A stretch of DNA of 64,000 bases, taken from NCBI GenBank assembly GCA_963082875.1, contig OY720100.1, positions 3,844,001-3,908,000 on the forward strand, written 5' to 3'. Shown one piece after another: positions 24,601 to 34,349 of this stretch. A model generated the notes under the pieces. It was not told the DNA's origin and did no database searches. It saw nothing but the letters and a program-made list of their open reading frames with translations. The first letter of the stretch is position 1. Each line of letters begins with the position of its first letter. The position numbers were made by a program, and so were the translations under genes. The DNA comes from Corella eumyota. Taxonomy: Eukaryota > Chordata > Ascidiacea > Phlebobranchia > Corellidae.

Positions 24601-27450
24601 CTCTGATCCCGCCAAATCGACTAGATTCAAAACCGACTTTTTCATTGTTGTCAGATTCCCTGTTAAAAAAATCAAATTAAAAAAGAAGAAATACCAAGTA
24701 TATACCATTTAACATCAAGGGGTTAAAATAAAAAAACTTTTTATTTAAAAAAAGTTGTTAACTATACTTATTCATTTTTAAGGGCAATTTAAATTCGATT
24801 TTTAGCCTTCTTTATTACCCTATGTTCAGGGTTTCAAGAGAACAAGGACTTTAAATGCAAATCTAAGTAAACTACAAACCTGTTCTGTCTTTTGACTCCA
24901 CGGTTATGGAAAACACGGCATGACTTCTAGAGCTTTCCCTGTTCATTGATGTTGATGCAACATGCCGATTGTTTATCCCATTTAAAACAAGCTAAAAAAT
25001 TTAACATTTTGCAAGTATCAAGGTTGCTACAAGATAAAAGCAGTGAGGACCAAACCCCGAACCTTATGTAGTGAAGCCAATTATTCTGACCACTACACCA
25101 CTAATACAGTCACATTTAGACAATTGTCTTTATCCTCGACATGGAAAGGTCAAATGTAACTAAACATAGAGTAACATCAGTTACTCCGACCCAATCTCGA
25201 GTTTCCTTCAGCAGTTTGAAATAATATATAGATTATAATTGCTCGGTAATTATGCTGCTGATTAATTGCTGGATCAGCAAGGGCTCTTACCGTTTATAGC
25301 GCCTTACTTAAAAGCGCTACAGCATGAGAGCAGTGGGGATTAAACCCAAGATCATATGGTGGTGTAGGAGATGTTTTTACCCGTTACCACTACAACATGC
25401 TGCCAGTGTTTTACCTTGAATGCTTCCTCTGCTGAAACCACAGTTTTTTTTGTAATACCATCCACATAAATTCCTCTTTTGTTCGACTCCCTTAACTGCA
25501 GTGAGTTCACTGCATCTTTATCCAAAAGATCGTAAATATTCTCGCGATAAATTTCTAAAAACGAACACTTGCACTCGAATGTCATTAGATCGCCATGCTA
25601 AAAAAAAATTTTTTTTATCTGTTAAACTTTTAAGACCCCGCACCCTTAAATAGGTCATAATGTCTTTGTAAAAAACTTTTTTTTTGTATCATCAAAAATC
25701 TGCTGTTGTGACATGTTGAGTTTGAGTTATCAGTGAAAGAGCTCAAGGGCTTAAAGGAACTCAAACATGAAACAGTTTGACTTAAAGTTCAATATTATTA
25801 ATTTATTTCAAAAATCTCCTAAAAATTTAAAAAAATACCATATTCTATATACAAAGTACTGAACAAAGTAATTATGTTACTTCAAATGAATAACTAGATA
25901 AAAACATGATGAAATTCAACTAAACCAACCATAACAGTTTTTTGTTGAATTAACTCAAACAAGTTTTGCAGACATCGAGGAATAACACCACGCAAAGAAA
26001 AACTCTCGTCCGGTCCGAGCATGGTGTAGGTTTTTCCAGAACCAGTCTGTCCGCTTTAAAAAAAGAATTTTAAATAACAAGACAAAAAAGTTGTATTTTG
26101 TGATAATACACTACTTAATTAGCTAGTTTTGAACAACATTCCATTAACCAAAAAACAAGCCCATCCGGTTTAAAATTATTTTAATTAAATAAATTTTTTC
26201 CCACCATTTTTTATGAAAGTTTGAGGTCAGCCTCTCTAGAATTTATTCCTAACCAAAAAAATTCTTACTGTAATAAGTGTACACAGTTTAATCCTTTAAA
26301 AAAGATCATTTTGACACAAAATAAAATTTCAACATACTAAGCAAATATTGTTCCATTGTAGCCTTCTATACATCCCTCAACAATACGTTTTCCAACTTTC
26401 TCAAATAACTTTTCCTATTAAAATTTTCTTTATTATTGATATAATAAATCTACGTAGCCTAAGTTTAGAGCAACATTTATTATTTTGACATGATCTTAAA
26501 TTGCCTTTGGTAGTTTTTAAATGATATTGATAAAATTGCATCATTCTTAAATTTTCGATTAATTTTTTTGTCAGCAGAAATTATTAATGTTAGCGTCTTG
26601 CCCAAAAAAACTTTAATCTGAAAACAGTGGGTAGCAAACCAATAACCTCCAGGAGTGAAGCCAACAATAAAAAGCTCTGCATCACCCTGCCAGTTTTAGT
26701 TTAGATGCAATTATGTTTTTTTATGTTTTTATCCTCGATGATTAGGTGCTGGCTCAGCAGGCTGCCAGACGGTCATACCATTTAAAGCGCCTTACTCTAG
26801 GTTGCGACAGCACAAACCCACGACCTCATGTACTGTCACAAGTGTTCTGACTACTACACCCACACTGCCAGGTTGGTAAATAACCATTGCCACACACTCA
26901 AGAGTGGAAATAGTTTTTTTTAATCTTTTCTAACATTTTGGTTATTGAACCGGCAGCGTGGTCAGTGGTGTAGTGGTAAGAACACTTGCTACACCACACA
27001 TGAGGTCGTGGGTTCAATCCCTTCTTTTCTCATGCAGTAGTGCCCTCAAGTAAAGCGCTATAAACGGTGTAAACTCCTGCTGAGTCAGCACTTAATCAGC
27101 AGTATAATTATCAGGCAATTATAATCTATTATATCCCAAACTGCCACAGGCAACTCGAGACTGGGTCGGAGTAACTGATGATACTCTATGTTTAAGTCGC
27201 GCATTCGACTTTCCCACATCGAGGATAATGATATATACAAAAAAATAATCTAAAAATCAATTAGCAAAGCAAAAATTTAAACCTGTGAGCAAGTTTGGTC
27301 AAATATGTGATCATATGTGAACTGTTTTTTATTCTGGGAAGTCAAAACCACAGATTTGTCATTAACAACGTTTAGACAAACTCCGGTGTTGTGGTTTAAA
27401 TAATCTGCTTGGGGTCGAATCCTTACAAACACTTTAATGCAATCACTCAT
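12671..27450 (-). CDS. KIF15: Kinesin-12 motor protein (KIF15/Hklp2)
   Basis: Plus-end-directed spindle kinesin. I traced 32 exons that stay in frame throughout (1273 residues; human is ~1388). Motor: 27283-27450, 26338-26414, 25936-26053, 25415-25597, 24880-24991, 24448-24659, 23533-23700. Neck/stalk: 23358-23424, 22449-22759, 21720-21824, 21141-21237, 20883-20940, 20565-20736, 19927-20038, 19551-19759. Repeat pairs: 18951-19056, 18263-18369, 17646-17754, 17127-17233, 16917-17022, 16699-16805, 16173-16257, 16036-16097, 15851-15956, 15617-15723, 15223-15328, 14634-14743. Tail: 14404-14442, 14218-14321, 13841-13922, 13319-13450, 12671-12748. P-loop GQTGSGKT (83-90), switch I NRESSRSH (199-206) and switch II DLAGSE (234-239) are intact. 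VVKFRDETI in exon 9 and the C-terminal [17 protein letters not shown] match KIF15 specifically. The rest is coiled coil. Introns hold about 20 SINEs. Confidence 0.95.
12785..12860 (+). mobile_element. SINE head fragment, diverged
   Basis: Only a box B-like patch (ATGAGTTCGATTCCCAATGC) remains, in the last KIF15 intron. Confidence 0.35.
12945..13147 (-). mobile_element. SINE, tail missing, in KIF15 intron
   Basis: The body starts at CCTAAGTTGCCTTTAGCAG and ends with a decayed head (GACCACACTGCGGGT). Confidence 0.75.
13487..13730 (+). mobile_element. SINE fragments, strongly diverged
   Basis: Two box B-like patches (GGAGTTCGATTCCCACCATG near 13501 and a weaker one near 13625), then body remnants (TTATCGGGCAATCATAATATC). 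Possibly two old nested copies. Confidence 0.45.
13990..14206 (+). mobile_element. SINE, tRNA head missing, in KIF15 intron
   Basis: Starts at GCTGTAGCGCACTTGAG and runs through a complete tail. Confidence 0.8.
14805..15046 (-). mobile_element. SINE, 5' head truncated, in KIF15 intron
   Basis: Complete tail and body. It ends within the box B region at CCACGACCTCATGTG, lacking box A. Confidence 0.8.
15095..15195 (+). mobile_element. SINE fragment, diverged
   Basis: Patch GGTTTGATTCCCACCGCCTTCATAG and the following TAAGTAAAATGCTATTAAAAG follow family order. Confidence 0.4.
15366..15597 (-). mobile_element. SINE with internal deletion, in KIF15 intron
   Basis: The tail and first body block are intact. 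The middle of the body (the CAGCAGC region) is missing, and the head is degraded. Confidence 0.75.
16309..16595 (+). mobile_element. SINE, full length, in KIF15 intron
   Basis: Head GCCGGCAGTGTGATGTGGTG to an A-rich tail, moderately diverged. Confidence 0.8.
17327..17605 (+). mobile_element. SINE, nearly full length, in KIF15 intron
   Basis: Head CTGCAGCGTGGTGTAGTAG. The tail is shortened after CCACTTTTCCCA. Confidence 0.8.
17813..18098 (-). mobile_element. SINE, full length, in KIF15 intron
   Basis: It lies opposite in orientation to the copy 200 bases to its left, so the pair could form an inverted-repeat hairpin in the transcript. Confidence 0.85.
18619..18905 (+). mobile_element. SINE, full length, in KIF15 intron
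   Basis: Head GCTGGCAGCGTGGTGTAGTG. The copy ends about 45 bases from the exon at 18951-19056. Confidence 0.85.
19211..19441 (-). mobile_element. SINE, tRNA head truncated, in KIF15 intron
   Basis: Complete tail and body, ending at GGGAATTGAACCCATG. Confidence 0.8.
20200..20477 (+). mobile_element. SINE, full length, in KIF15 intron
   Basis: Head CAGGCAGCGTGGTGTAGTGG. The tail region lacks the usual TTACTCTATG block. Confidence 0.8.
21328..21569 (-). mobile_element. SINE, diverged, in KIF15 intron
   Basis: Blocks AACCCCAACCCAGTCTCAAG and ATCAAACCCAAGACCTTAT are recognisable. The head is degraded (CACCATGCTATGG). Confidence 0.7.
22164..22440 (+). mobile_element. SINE, full length, in KIF15 intron
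   Basis: Head CCGCGGCGTGGTATAGTGG. It ends right at the donor of the exon at 22449-22759. Confidence 0.85.
22986..23275 (+). mobile_element. SINE, full length, in KIF15 intron
   Basis: Head CCGGTAGCGTGGTGTAGTGG, with a complete body and tail. Confidence 0.85.
23741..24025 (+). mobile_element. SINE, diverged, in KIF15 intron
   Basis: Head CCGGAACTGTAGTGTAGTGG and box B CAGTTCGATTCC. Body erosion suggests an older copy. Confidence 0.75.
24160..24430 (+). mobile_element. SINE with short deletion at box B, in KIF15 intron
   Basis: The text jumps from GAGGTCTTGGGTT directly to CTCATGCTGTAG, so the CAATCCCCACTG part is missing. It lies in the same intron as the previous copy. Confidence 0.8.
25015..25112 (-). 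mobile_element. SINE head fragment
   Basis: tRNA-like half only: GATAAAAGCAGTGAGGACC through CCACTACACCACTAATACAG. Confidence 0.55.
25125..25406 (-). mobile_element. SINE, full length, in KIF15 intron
   Basis: Tail TTTATCCTCGACATGG to head CACTACAACATGCTGCCAG. It abuts the exon at 25415-25597. Confidence 0.8.
26455..26697 (-). mobile_element. SINE, strongly diverged, in KIF15 intron
   Basis: Order and spacing of the TTAAATTGCCTTTGGTAG, GAAAACAGTGGGTAGCAAAC and CACCCTGCCAG patches fit an old copy. Confidence 0.5.
26727..26870 (-). mobile_element. SINE with large internal deletion
   Basis: The tail TTTTATCCTCGATGATT joins directly to TAGGTGCTGGCTCAGCAG, then a decayed head. Confidence 0.7.
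26950..27243 (+). mobile_element. SINE, full length, in KIF15 intron 1
   Basis: Head CCGGCAGCGTGG with a 6-base duplication (GTCAGTGG) inside box A. It lies just downstream of exon 1. Confidence 0.85.
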
Positions 27451-27618
27451 TTTTATTCAGTTTTTTTAACATATATTAAATATCTAAATTTAAACCTTAC
27501 TAAATTTAGTTTGTCTGTTTGAACTTGCCAAAAAAATACCAAGTTTTCATGGTTTGGTAATAATAAAAAAAAAAAATTAAAAAAAAAGAAAAGAATAAAA
27601 AAAAAAATTTTTATTGGA

Positions 27619-27910
27619 ACCGGCAGCGTGTTGTAGTGGTTAGAACACTTGCTACACCACCATAAGGTCGTGGGTTCAATACCAACTGATCTCATGCTGT
27701 AGCGCCCTCGAGTAAGGCGCTATAAACGGTATGAACTCCTGCTAAGCCAGTACTTAATCAGCAGCATATTTACTGGGCAATTATAATCTATAATATACCA
27801 AACTGCCACAGTGACAGGCAACTTTGAGACTGGGTCGGAGTAACTGATGTTACTCTATGTTTAAGTCGCGCATTCGACTTTCCCACACCGAAGATAAAGA
27901 TATATACAAA
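27619..27910 (+). mobile_element. SINE, full length, upstream of KIF15
   Basis: About 170 bases 5' of the KIF15 start codon, antisense to the gene. Head CCGGCAGCGTGTTGTAGTGG. It contains a 7-base duplication (CCACAGTGACAGGC). Confidence 0.85.
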
Positions 27911-28489
27911 AAAAAAATAATAAATCTACCTACTTTTTACGCTTAGCAGTTAAATAAAAAACGTTAATTAATTCATTTTGTCTTACTAAAATGGCAAAAG
28001 CGTAACAGCATGATATCACGAAGCAAACTAAAGTTACAACCGCCTACTGTTGCGGCATTTAGCGACTGTACTAAATTTTTAATAATAAAAGCAATATAAT
28101 AACGTCCTAATAGTTTATTATAAAAAAATGATAAAATGTTCAATAATTTAAAGCTGGCGCGAATTAGTTTGGCGACAGGAGTTGTAAAAATGTTTGTCGT
28201 CATGCCGCGACTTTACATTTTTTTATAACTTTTTTTAAACACTAATTTTTTACTTTTTTTAATAACCCACGTAATTATGTTTTATTTTAAAGTTTTAATT
28301 TACTTTTATTAACTTTTAATAATTTAAAACTTTCTAGCATTTGCTAAAATATCTTTGAAAAAAACAAGTTTTTATTATTTAAAAAATTAAATTCTAATAC
28401 AATCACGCATATACATAAAAACTAATACCAACACAATTGTTTCTGGCTTTTGCAAACACATCTTGACTTATATAAGTAAACGTTGTTCA
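27911..28489. other. KIF15 upstream region
   Basis: No gene is convincing. A 76-residue minus-strand frame (27973-28203) lacks similarity to anything I know. GGCGCGAA at 28156-28163 (TTCGCGCC on the KIF15 strand) is one base off an E2F site, which would suit a mitotic gene, but one near-match is weak evidence. Confidence 0.35.
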
Positions 28490-30092
28490 TTAGGGCTTAA
28501 CATACCACAGGGAAGCTTCATTCAAGAAATCAACTAGAATCAACTTCATTTCATTATTAACCGCCAAGTATCCTTTGTCGACAAATTTTAGTATAACTGC
28601 AGTCTGGCCATCTGTGCCCTGCATTTGAAGTTGAGAAGCAAATCTTTGATATTCTGGGCTCAGCTGACCACCTGACATTTGCTCTACGATGCCGAGGTCT
28701 ATTTTTGTTATTGGCACCATATCACCCGGATTTACCAGTTGAACTTCGTTGTTTTTTACACCGAGATAAAACAGATCTGCTGCTTCATAAATAAATTCGC
28801 CGCTCGTAATTGTAACGTTCGAGTCTTTTATTCTTTCGTATCATATGCCGTATTATAATTTATAGTTTATTATAGCGAAAAGATATACATACAAAACGTT
28901 CACAAACTCGTCACCCGAATATTACCACCGTTTTGCCTGCTCTCAAACTTAAATCAATCCGGTGACGCCCTTATCAGCGGGTGCAGACCAATCATTAATT
29001 TAAAGGCAAATTAAGTGATAACGCTATTTGTTACATTCCTCCCTTCCCGATAAAGGAATGCTTTACAATATAACAAAAACATACACAGTAAACATAAAAG
29101 CGGTAAACATTAATAATAAATCAGAGAATACAGAACATTATACGTTTAAAGTTAATACTAATAAGATTTGCCAGGTAATTCATGAAATTTAATTAACCTG
29201 ATGTCTCTAACTATGTGATAAGACATAAACTTGACAGATCGGATTAAATATGTTATATCGTTAATACGTTTAACTACTTTATATGGGCCGCAAGGCTTAT
29301 CCCCAAATTGTCTTAGCCATACATTTTCTCCATTAAAAAAACATTTGTATGAGTTCACGATGTGATTGAAATTAATTTGTTCTTCTTCCACAGTAAAATT
29401 TTCTGCTCTTAACAATTTAAGCACGTCGGACCTACTAAAATACCAGTAGTACCTTCTGTGCAGATGTTTTAGCGCCATTTTAGGCGTGTGATAATTTTTA
29501 ATGGTAAAGTCCAATGCAGATTGTTGAAGGGATCGTGGGACAATCAATTGATAAGTTTCAGATTGATTGTAGGGTGAAATCCATCTTCTATATAATATAC
29601 CATCCTGCAGTGTAAGGCTGTCCCATTGTTGATAATAGGAATAAGCGGTTTTGCTCAATGAGCCATAGCAAAACGTATTTAAACTTGGTCGTTTTAAACC
29701 GGTATTCTTCCAATAAACAATGCTTTTTATATCTTTGTCCAGATTTTGTTCTTTACGAATTATTATTTTTTTTTTTTTATAATTTATAGTTTATTATAGC
29801 GAAAAGATATACATACAAAACGTTCACAAACTCGTCACCCGAATACTACCACCGTTTTGCCTGCTCTCAAACTTAAATCAATCCGGTGACGCCCTTATCA
29901 GCGGGTGCAGACCAATCATTAATTTAAAGGCAAATTAAGTGATAACGCTATTTGTTACATAATTGTAGTTTCATATTCGTTCCGGTAATGTTGCGTTGGA
30001 GTAATATATAGTGGACAGTTATGTGTGATATCACCGTTTTTTGGCCAGCAATAATATGAATTTTCGACGCATTGAATAGAAGTAAACGGCAT
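28490..30092 (-). pseudogene. Copy 0 of the ~144-residue gene family, split by an LTR element
   Basis: The two gene pieces are 29960-30092 (N-terminal; start codon at 30092, SYYCWPKNGDI) and 28490-28852 (C-terminal; FYLGVKNNEVQLV and YLAVNNEMKLILV...LWYVKP). A 1.1-kb retroelement separates them. This is the most diverged paralog of the cluster. In the DNA left after the element the reading frame also meets a stop before ERIKDSN, so it appears dead independently of the insertion. The octamer/TATA block upstream is kept. Confidence 0.7.
28853..29959 (-). mobile_element. LTR retrotransposon relic, Ty3/gypsy-like, internally deleted
   Basis: Two nearly identical ~183-bp LTRs (28853-29035 and 29778-29959) flank ~740 bp. 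Read on the minus strand, each LTR starts TGTAACAAATAG. A polypurine tract (GGGAAGGGAGGA) immediately precedes the 3' LTR. The inside holds only a 3' remnant of pol at about 29158-29658: an integrase zinc-binding region and a C-terminal segment (GENVWLRQFGDKPCGPYKV). Gag, protease and reverse transcriptase are absent. It is a fossil, and the similar LTRs suggest a fairly recent insertion. It may belong to the Ciona gypsy group (Cigr-like); this is not verified. Confidence 0.8.
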
Positions 30093-30170
30093 CACTTTAC
30101 TTAACAATATTAATGTACACTCTTTTTAAACTTATTGAATATTGATTTTAAATAAAATTACATTTTATCA

Positions 30171-30195
30171 ATATATATACCTAAAACATTTGCAT
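30171..30195 (-). promoter_or_regulatory. Octamer plus TATA-like block of copy 0
   Basis: Minus strand: ATGCAAAT (30188-30195) followed at once by GTTTTAGGTATATATAT. The same arrangement recurs in the paralogs. Confidence 0.5.
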
Positions 30196-30805
30196 ACTAG
30201 TTTAAAAAACGTTTCTTTAGACAAAGTAATTATACTACTAGATGGAAGGGAAGATTGTTCTCGTTCTTCGAACAGAACTAACAATGCCAGTTTTGCGACT
30301 AAAACAGTAACTTAACCTTACATTTTTATATGTTCAGGTAACCTAGCCTGTCAGTTTTAATTTCAAGCCTTTAAAAAAACAATCACCTTAGCTACACAGG
30401 CTGACAAAATACGCTATGTTAAAAGACGTTGGCAGCAAATTTAACAAATTTGGGTTCGTCAACGACCATTTTATTATATCTACGATAATTTATAATTTTA
30501 TATAAAGCATTATTGCCTCATCGCAAAAAAAATATAAAAAACTTAAAAAAATATCTTGCATATTTTTAGTTAATTTAAAGTATGACATTCTAACGTGTTA
30601 AATTGAAAAAAATGTTACCTGACTTTAATGAATTAAAACATAGACGATCTTACTGTTTGCTAACATATCAAAAAACATAATTTTATTTGTTAAAATTTTT
30701 TAATTTATTAACAAATACGCATAATATACATAAAAACTAATATCCACACAATTGTTTTTGGCTTTTGCAAACACATCTTGACTTATAATAAGTAAACGTT
30801 GTTCA
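30196..30805. other. Intergenic, no gene seen
   Basis: AT-rich spacer between copies 0 and 1, with no SINE and no repeat that I recognise. Confidence 0.6.
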
Positions 30806-31240
30806 TTAGGACTCAACATACCACTGGTCAGCATCATCCAAGGATTTAACTAATACCACCTTTTTATTATAAACCGCCAAGTACCCGTAGGTGCCAGCTT
30901 GTAGATAAACTTGTATAGCGCCACCACCTTCAGGCACTTGAAGATCTTCTGGAATTTGCCCGCCTCCGGTTGGAAATACCGCACCAGCGTCTATCTTCTT
31001 CAAAGTCACCTTATCAGCATCTTCAACTAGTTTAAGTTTCCCGTTCTTTACACCGAGATAGTAAGTTGAATTTGTCGCTGCATTGGTGACGGAAAAAAAA
31101 AACTCGTCGGGTGCATTAGTTGCCAATTCGTTCCAATTATGTTGCGTTGTAGTAAGATACAATGAACGATTAAGTTTAATTTCATTGTTTTTCGGCCAGC
31201 AATAATTTGAATTTGCGGCGTATTTAATTGTACACGACAT
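30806..31240 (-). CDS. Copy 1 of the ~144-residue single-exon family (possible beta-trefoil)
   Basis: An intact 144-residue frame beginning MSCTIKYAANSNYCWPKNNE. The in-frame upstream codons contain no ATG. There is no signal peptide or membrane segment. The chain shows strand-like repeats with the feel of a beta-trefoil: TYYLGVKNGKLKLVED, then YGYLAVYNKKVVLVK ending in QWYVES. This resembles IL-1/FGF/fascin-type folds, but only by pattern; a Gly/Pro-rich loop (GGGQIPEDLQVPEGGG) sits between. No intron is seen. Function is unknown. It is one of six paralogs in a row, all on the minus strand. Confidence 0.6.
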   Translation of the reverse strand: MSCTIKYAANSNYCWPKNNEIKLNRSLYLTTTQHNWNELATNAPDEFFFSVTNAATNSTYYLGVKNGKLKLVEDADKVTLKKIDAGAVFPTGGGQIPEDLQVPEGGGAIQVYLQAGTYGYLAVYNKKVVLVKSLDDADQWYVES

Positions 31241-31310
31241 GACTTTACTTAACAATATTAACCCACACCCTTTCTAACATTTATATCGATTACTAATTTC
31301 GAAAAGGCTT

Positions 31311-31335
31311 TTTTTTATACCTAAAGCATTTGCAT
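31311..31335 (-). promoter_or_regulatory. Octamer plus TATA block of copy 1
   Basis: Minus strand ATGCAAAT (31328-31335), then GCTTTAGGTATAAAAAAA, about 70 bases before the start codon at 31240. Confidence 0.55.
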
Positions 31336-31931
31336 ACTTGTTTAAAAAAACTTTTTTTAAATAAACCAATTATACTGTTAGATGGAAGAGAAGGTTTCGG
31401 GGTTTTGTTCTTTAAAGAAAAGTAATGTACTTCATGTCATTTGAACAGTAACTTGACCTGACGTTTTTCTTTTGGTTGGTAATATAGCCTACCTCTTTAT
31501 TTTTTACTCTCTAATTTTGTGGCCAGGGCCCATAAAACTAAAATAACAGACAAGGACAACTTTTAGACTTTTAAAGCTTATTAGTTTAAAAAAGTAACTT
31601 CAACCATCTGCCGAAACATTTTAATATAATTTTTTTACAAGGCGAAACGCCAAAAACTCAATAAAATAAATTTCGTATTTTCGTTACTAAATTTTAAATA
31701 TGCTATTCTAACGTTACAAATTAAAAAAATATATATAATTTCATTTTATTAATTTCTAATGCATTAATACTCAGGGAATCCTTATATTTGCTAACTGTTT
31801 TTCGAAAAATAAGGACCAACTAGTTTTTATTGTTTTAAAAATTGTATTACAAAACGAACATACGGTATACACACAAATGTATTTTGCACGCATTTTAAAT
31901 TATTTCTGAGACATACCACGTGGAGGCTATA
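31336..31931. other. Intergenic, no gene seen
   Basis: AT-rich spacer without a recognisable element, between copies 1 and 2. Confidence 0.55.
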
Positions 31932-32315
31932 CTAATGGGAGCTAAAACCACTTTCCGCCAAGTACCCGTAGGTGCCAGCTTGTAGATAAAATTGTGTAGC
32001 GCCACCACCTTCAGGCACTTGAAGATCTTCTGGAATTTGCCCGCCTCTGATTGGAAATACCGTGCCAGCGTCTATCTTCTTCAAAGTCACCTTATCAGCA
32101 TCTTCAACTAGTTTAAGTTTCCCGTTCTTTACACCGAGATAGTAAGTTGCATTTGTCGCTGCCTTGGTGACGGAAAAAACAAACTCGTCGGTTGTATTAG
32201 TTGCCAATTCGTTATGTTGCGTTGTGGTAAGATATAATGAACGGTTAAGTTTAATTTCATTGTTTTTCGGCCAGCAATAATTTGAATTTGCGGCGCATTT
32301 AATTAAACACGACAT
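31932..32315 (-). pseudogene. Copy 2 of the family, altered C-terminus
   Basis: Homologous to copy 1 through GTYGYLAE, then the frame departs and stops after 127 residues. The expected ending (KVVLA...STWYVS) is still present in another frame, so a small deletion near 31960 shifted it. The octamer in its promoter block has also changed (ATTTACAT at 32402-32409). Both facts suggest loss of function, although a shortened product cannot be excluded. Confidence 0.6.
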
Positions 32316-32409
32316 GACTTGACTTAACAATCTTAACGCACACCCTTTTTAAAAGTTATCGATTACTAAAAAGTATTTTATTTTGTAGGCCTACCTAAAA
32401 CATTTACAT

Positions 32410-33396
32410 ACTAGTTTAAAAACAAACTTTTCCTTAAATAAACTAATTAAAATACTAGAAAAAACGGAAAGTTTTTGTTGTTTAAACAAGAGATGTACGC
32501 GTTACATTTTTTAAACAGTAACTTAATCCAATGTAATCTATAGCCTATCCGTTTTCTATACCTCTCCACAACAGCTTGGTAAACATGTTTTATGATCACT
32601 AGTAACTGTAGCTTATTGTGGATAAATCCACATAAGCTAACTTTAAATTTTACAAACAAATTGTTTTTTTGATGTTAATTTGAGATTAAATTGTTATTTA
32701 TTTGCTGACAAGCTTTGGCGTATTTTTCCTCCCTATTTAAAGAACGAGTTTGAATGCTTTTAACTATAACTTGTTTATCGAATTTTCGGTTTATATTTAA
32801 CAACTCTTTTCACATGGAAACTTTAAACTTCTTTTTCTGGTATTAAATCTTTTTTTAACGATTTATTTACGCTTTTTATTAAGTGCAATCGTTTGTTTTA
32901 AAAACAAATAGGCAATTTGTTCTACTGAACGGACGCCACCAAATAAACATGGATTTAGACAATCCTAAAACTCATGGTTTATTTTCGAAAGAACTTAACC
33001 AGAATTTTATATTCTTGTAACCAACCAACAACTACGAACAGTTCCTAAAATTAACAAATTTGCTACATAACCATTTAAACCTATAACTACGGGAAAGAAA
33101 CAACATTTAGCTTATTAGTTTGAAAACGTGACTATAACTATCCAGTAAAATAAGGTTATTTTTACAAAGCAAATAACCAAGAAACTTAACAAAATAAGGT
33201 ATCGGCTATTATTACGTTGCGAGTTTAAAAAAATATGATTTACTTTTATTTCATTAAAACCTGTTTAATTCTTACCTTTGATGTATTTAAAAAACAACAA
33301 CAACCAAGTTTACCCTTTAAAAATTGTATTACAATACGCACATACAAAAGTATACACACAAATGTAATTTAAACTCATTTTTTCAAAGTATATTAT
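32410..33396. other. Spacer between copies 2 and 3
   Basis: No gene or mobile element seen. It is repeated almost unchanged at 38820-39793. A 70-codon minus-strand frame here is conserved only because the whole block is duplicated. Confidence 0.6.
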
Positions 33397-33831
33397 TTAT
33401 GAGACATACCACGTGGAAGCCATACTCTTAAAATTAACTAAAACCACCTTTGAGTTACTGTTCACCGTCAAGTAACCGTTAGTGCCAGCTTGTAGATAAA
33501 ATTGTGTAAAGCCACCACCTTCAGGCGTTTGTGGATCTACTGGAATCTGTTCACCTACAATTGGATCTATAATGCTGGAGTCTATCTTCTTCAAAGTCAC
33601 CTTATCAGCGTTGGCAACTAGTTTAAGTTTCCCGTTCTTTACACCGAGATAGTAAGTTGCATTTGTCGCTGCATTGGTGACGGAAAAAACAAACTCGTCG
33701 GTTGCATTAGTTGCCAATTCGTTCCAATTATGTTGCGTTGTAGTAAGATACAATGAACGATTAAGTTTAATTTCATTGTTTTTCGGCCAGCAATAATTTG
33801 AATTTGCGGCGTATTTAATTGTACACGACAT
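33397..33831 (-). CDS. Copy 3 of the ~144-residue single-exon family
   Basis: An intact 144-residue frame, nearly identical to copy 5. It differs from copy 1 mainly in the loop (IDSSIIDPIVGEQIPVDPQ) and C-terminus (VNSNSKVVLVNFKSMASTWYVS). Start is MSCTIKYAAN, with the same YCWPKNNEIKLNRSLYLTTTQ N-terminal block. No signal peptide or intron is visible. Confidence 0.62.
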   Translation of the reverse strand: MSCTIKYAANSNYCWPKNNEIKLNRSLYLTTTQHNWNELATNATDEFVFSVTNAATNATYYLGVKNGKLKLVANADKVTLKKIDSSIIDPIVGEQIPVDPQTPEGGGFTQFYLQAGTNGYLTVNSNSKVVLVNFKSMASTWYVS

Positions 33832-33888
33832 GACTTTACTTAACAATATTAACCCACACACTTTCAAACATTTATTGATTACTCTTTT

Positions 33889-33913
33889 TATTTTATACCT
33901 AAAACATTTGCAT
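33889..33913 (-). promoter_or_regulatory. Octamer plus TATA block of copy 3
   Basis: Minus strand ATGCAAAT (33906-33913), then GTTTTAGGTATAAAATAAA, about 60 bases upstream of the start codon. Confidence 0.6.
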
Positions 33914-34349
33914 ACTATAATTTAAAAACTTTTTTTAAATAAACTATATCCCTTACTACATGGAACGGAATTTTTTATCGTTTAACAAAGTATTACACCA
34001 CTCTTGAACAATAGCTTAACGCCACATTTTTTTGGGTTATCTAGTCTAGCCTATCAATCTTAATTCATCCCCTTACAAGGCTTAGTATGGCCTATGTAAA
34101 AAAGGAAACCAAAAAATGATAAACTGTATAGTTTGGAAATTCCAAATTACACTCAATTCCTAAGTGATCCCTAATTTAAAATAAGTGTATGTTAGTATAC
34201 ATTTCCAAGTATTTTTTGTTGTTATAAAATGATAATGGTTTAGAACCGCTGTTAGACGTTCGTTTGCCTGAACAAAAATCGTGTACAAGCTTTACTTTAT
34301 TATCAGAAAATACTACATTACACAAAATATTTTAGCTACATAAGGAAAC

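Noticed and set aside
28156-28163. E2F site for KIF15
   Set aside because: Single near-match with one mismatch. It is mentioned with the upstream region but not called as a site.
27973-28203. 76-codon minus-strand frame upstream of KIF15
   Set aside because: No homology, poor composition for a protein, and no supporting exon nearby. It could be part of a 5' UTR.
32447-32659. 70-codon minus-strand frame, also at 38845-39057
   Set aside because: Conservation is only that of the recent segmental duplication, and flanking noncoding DNA is equally conserved.
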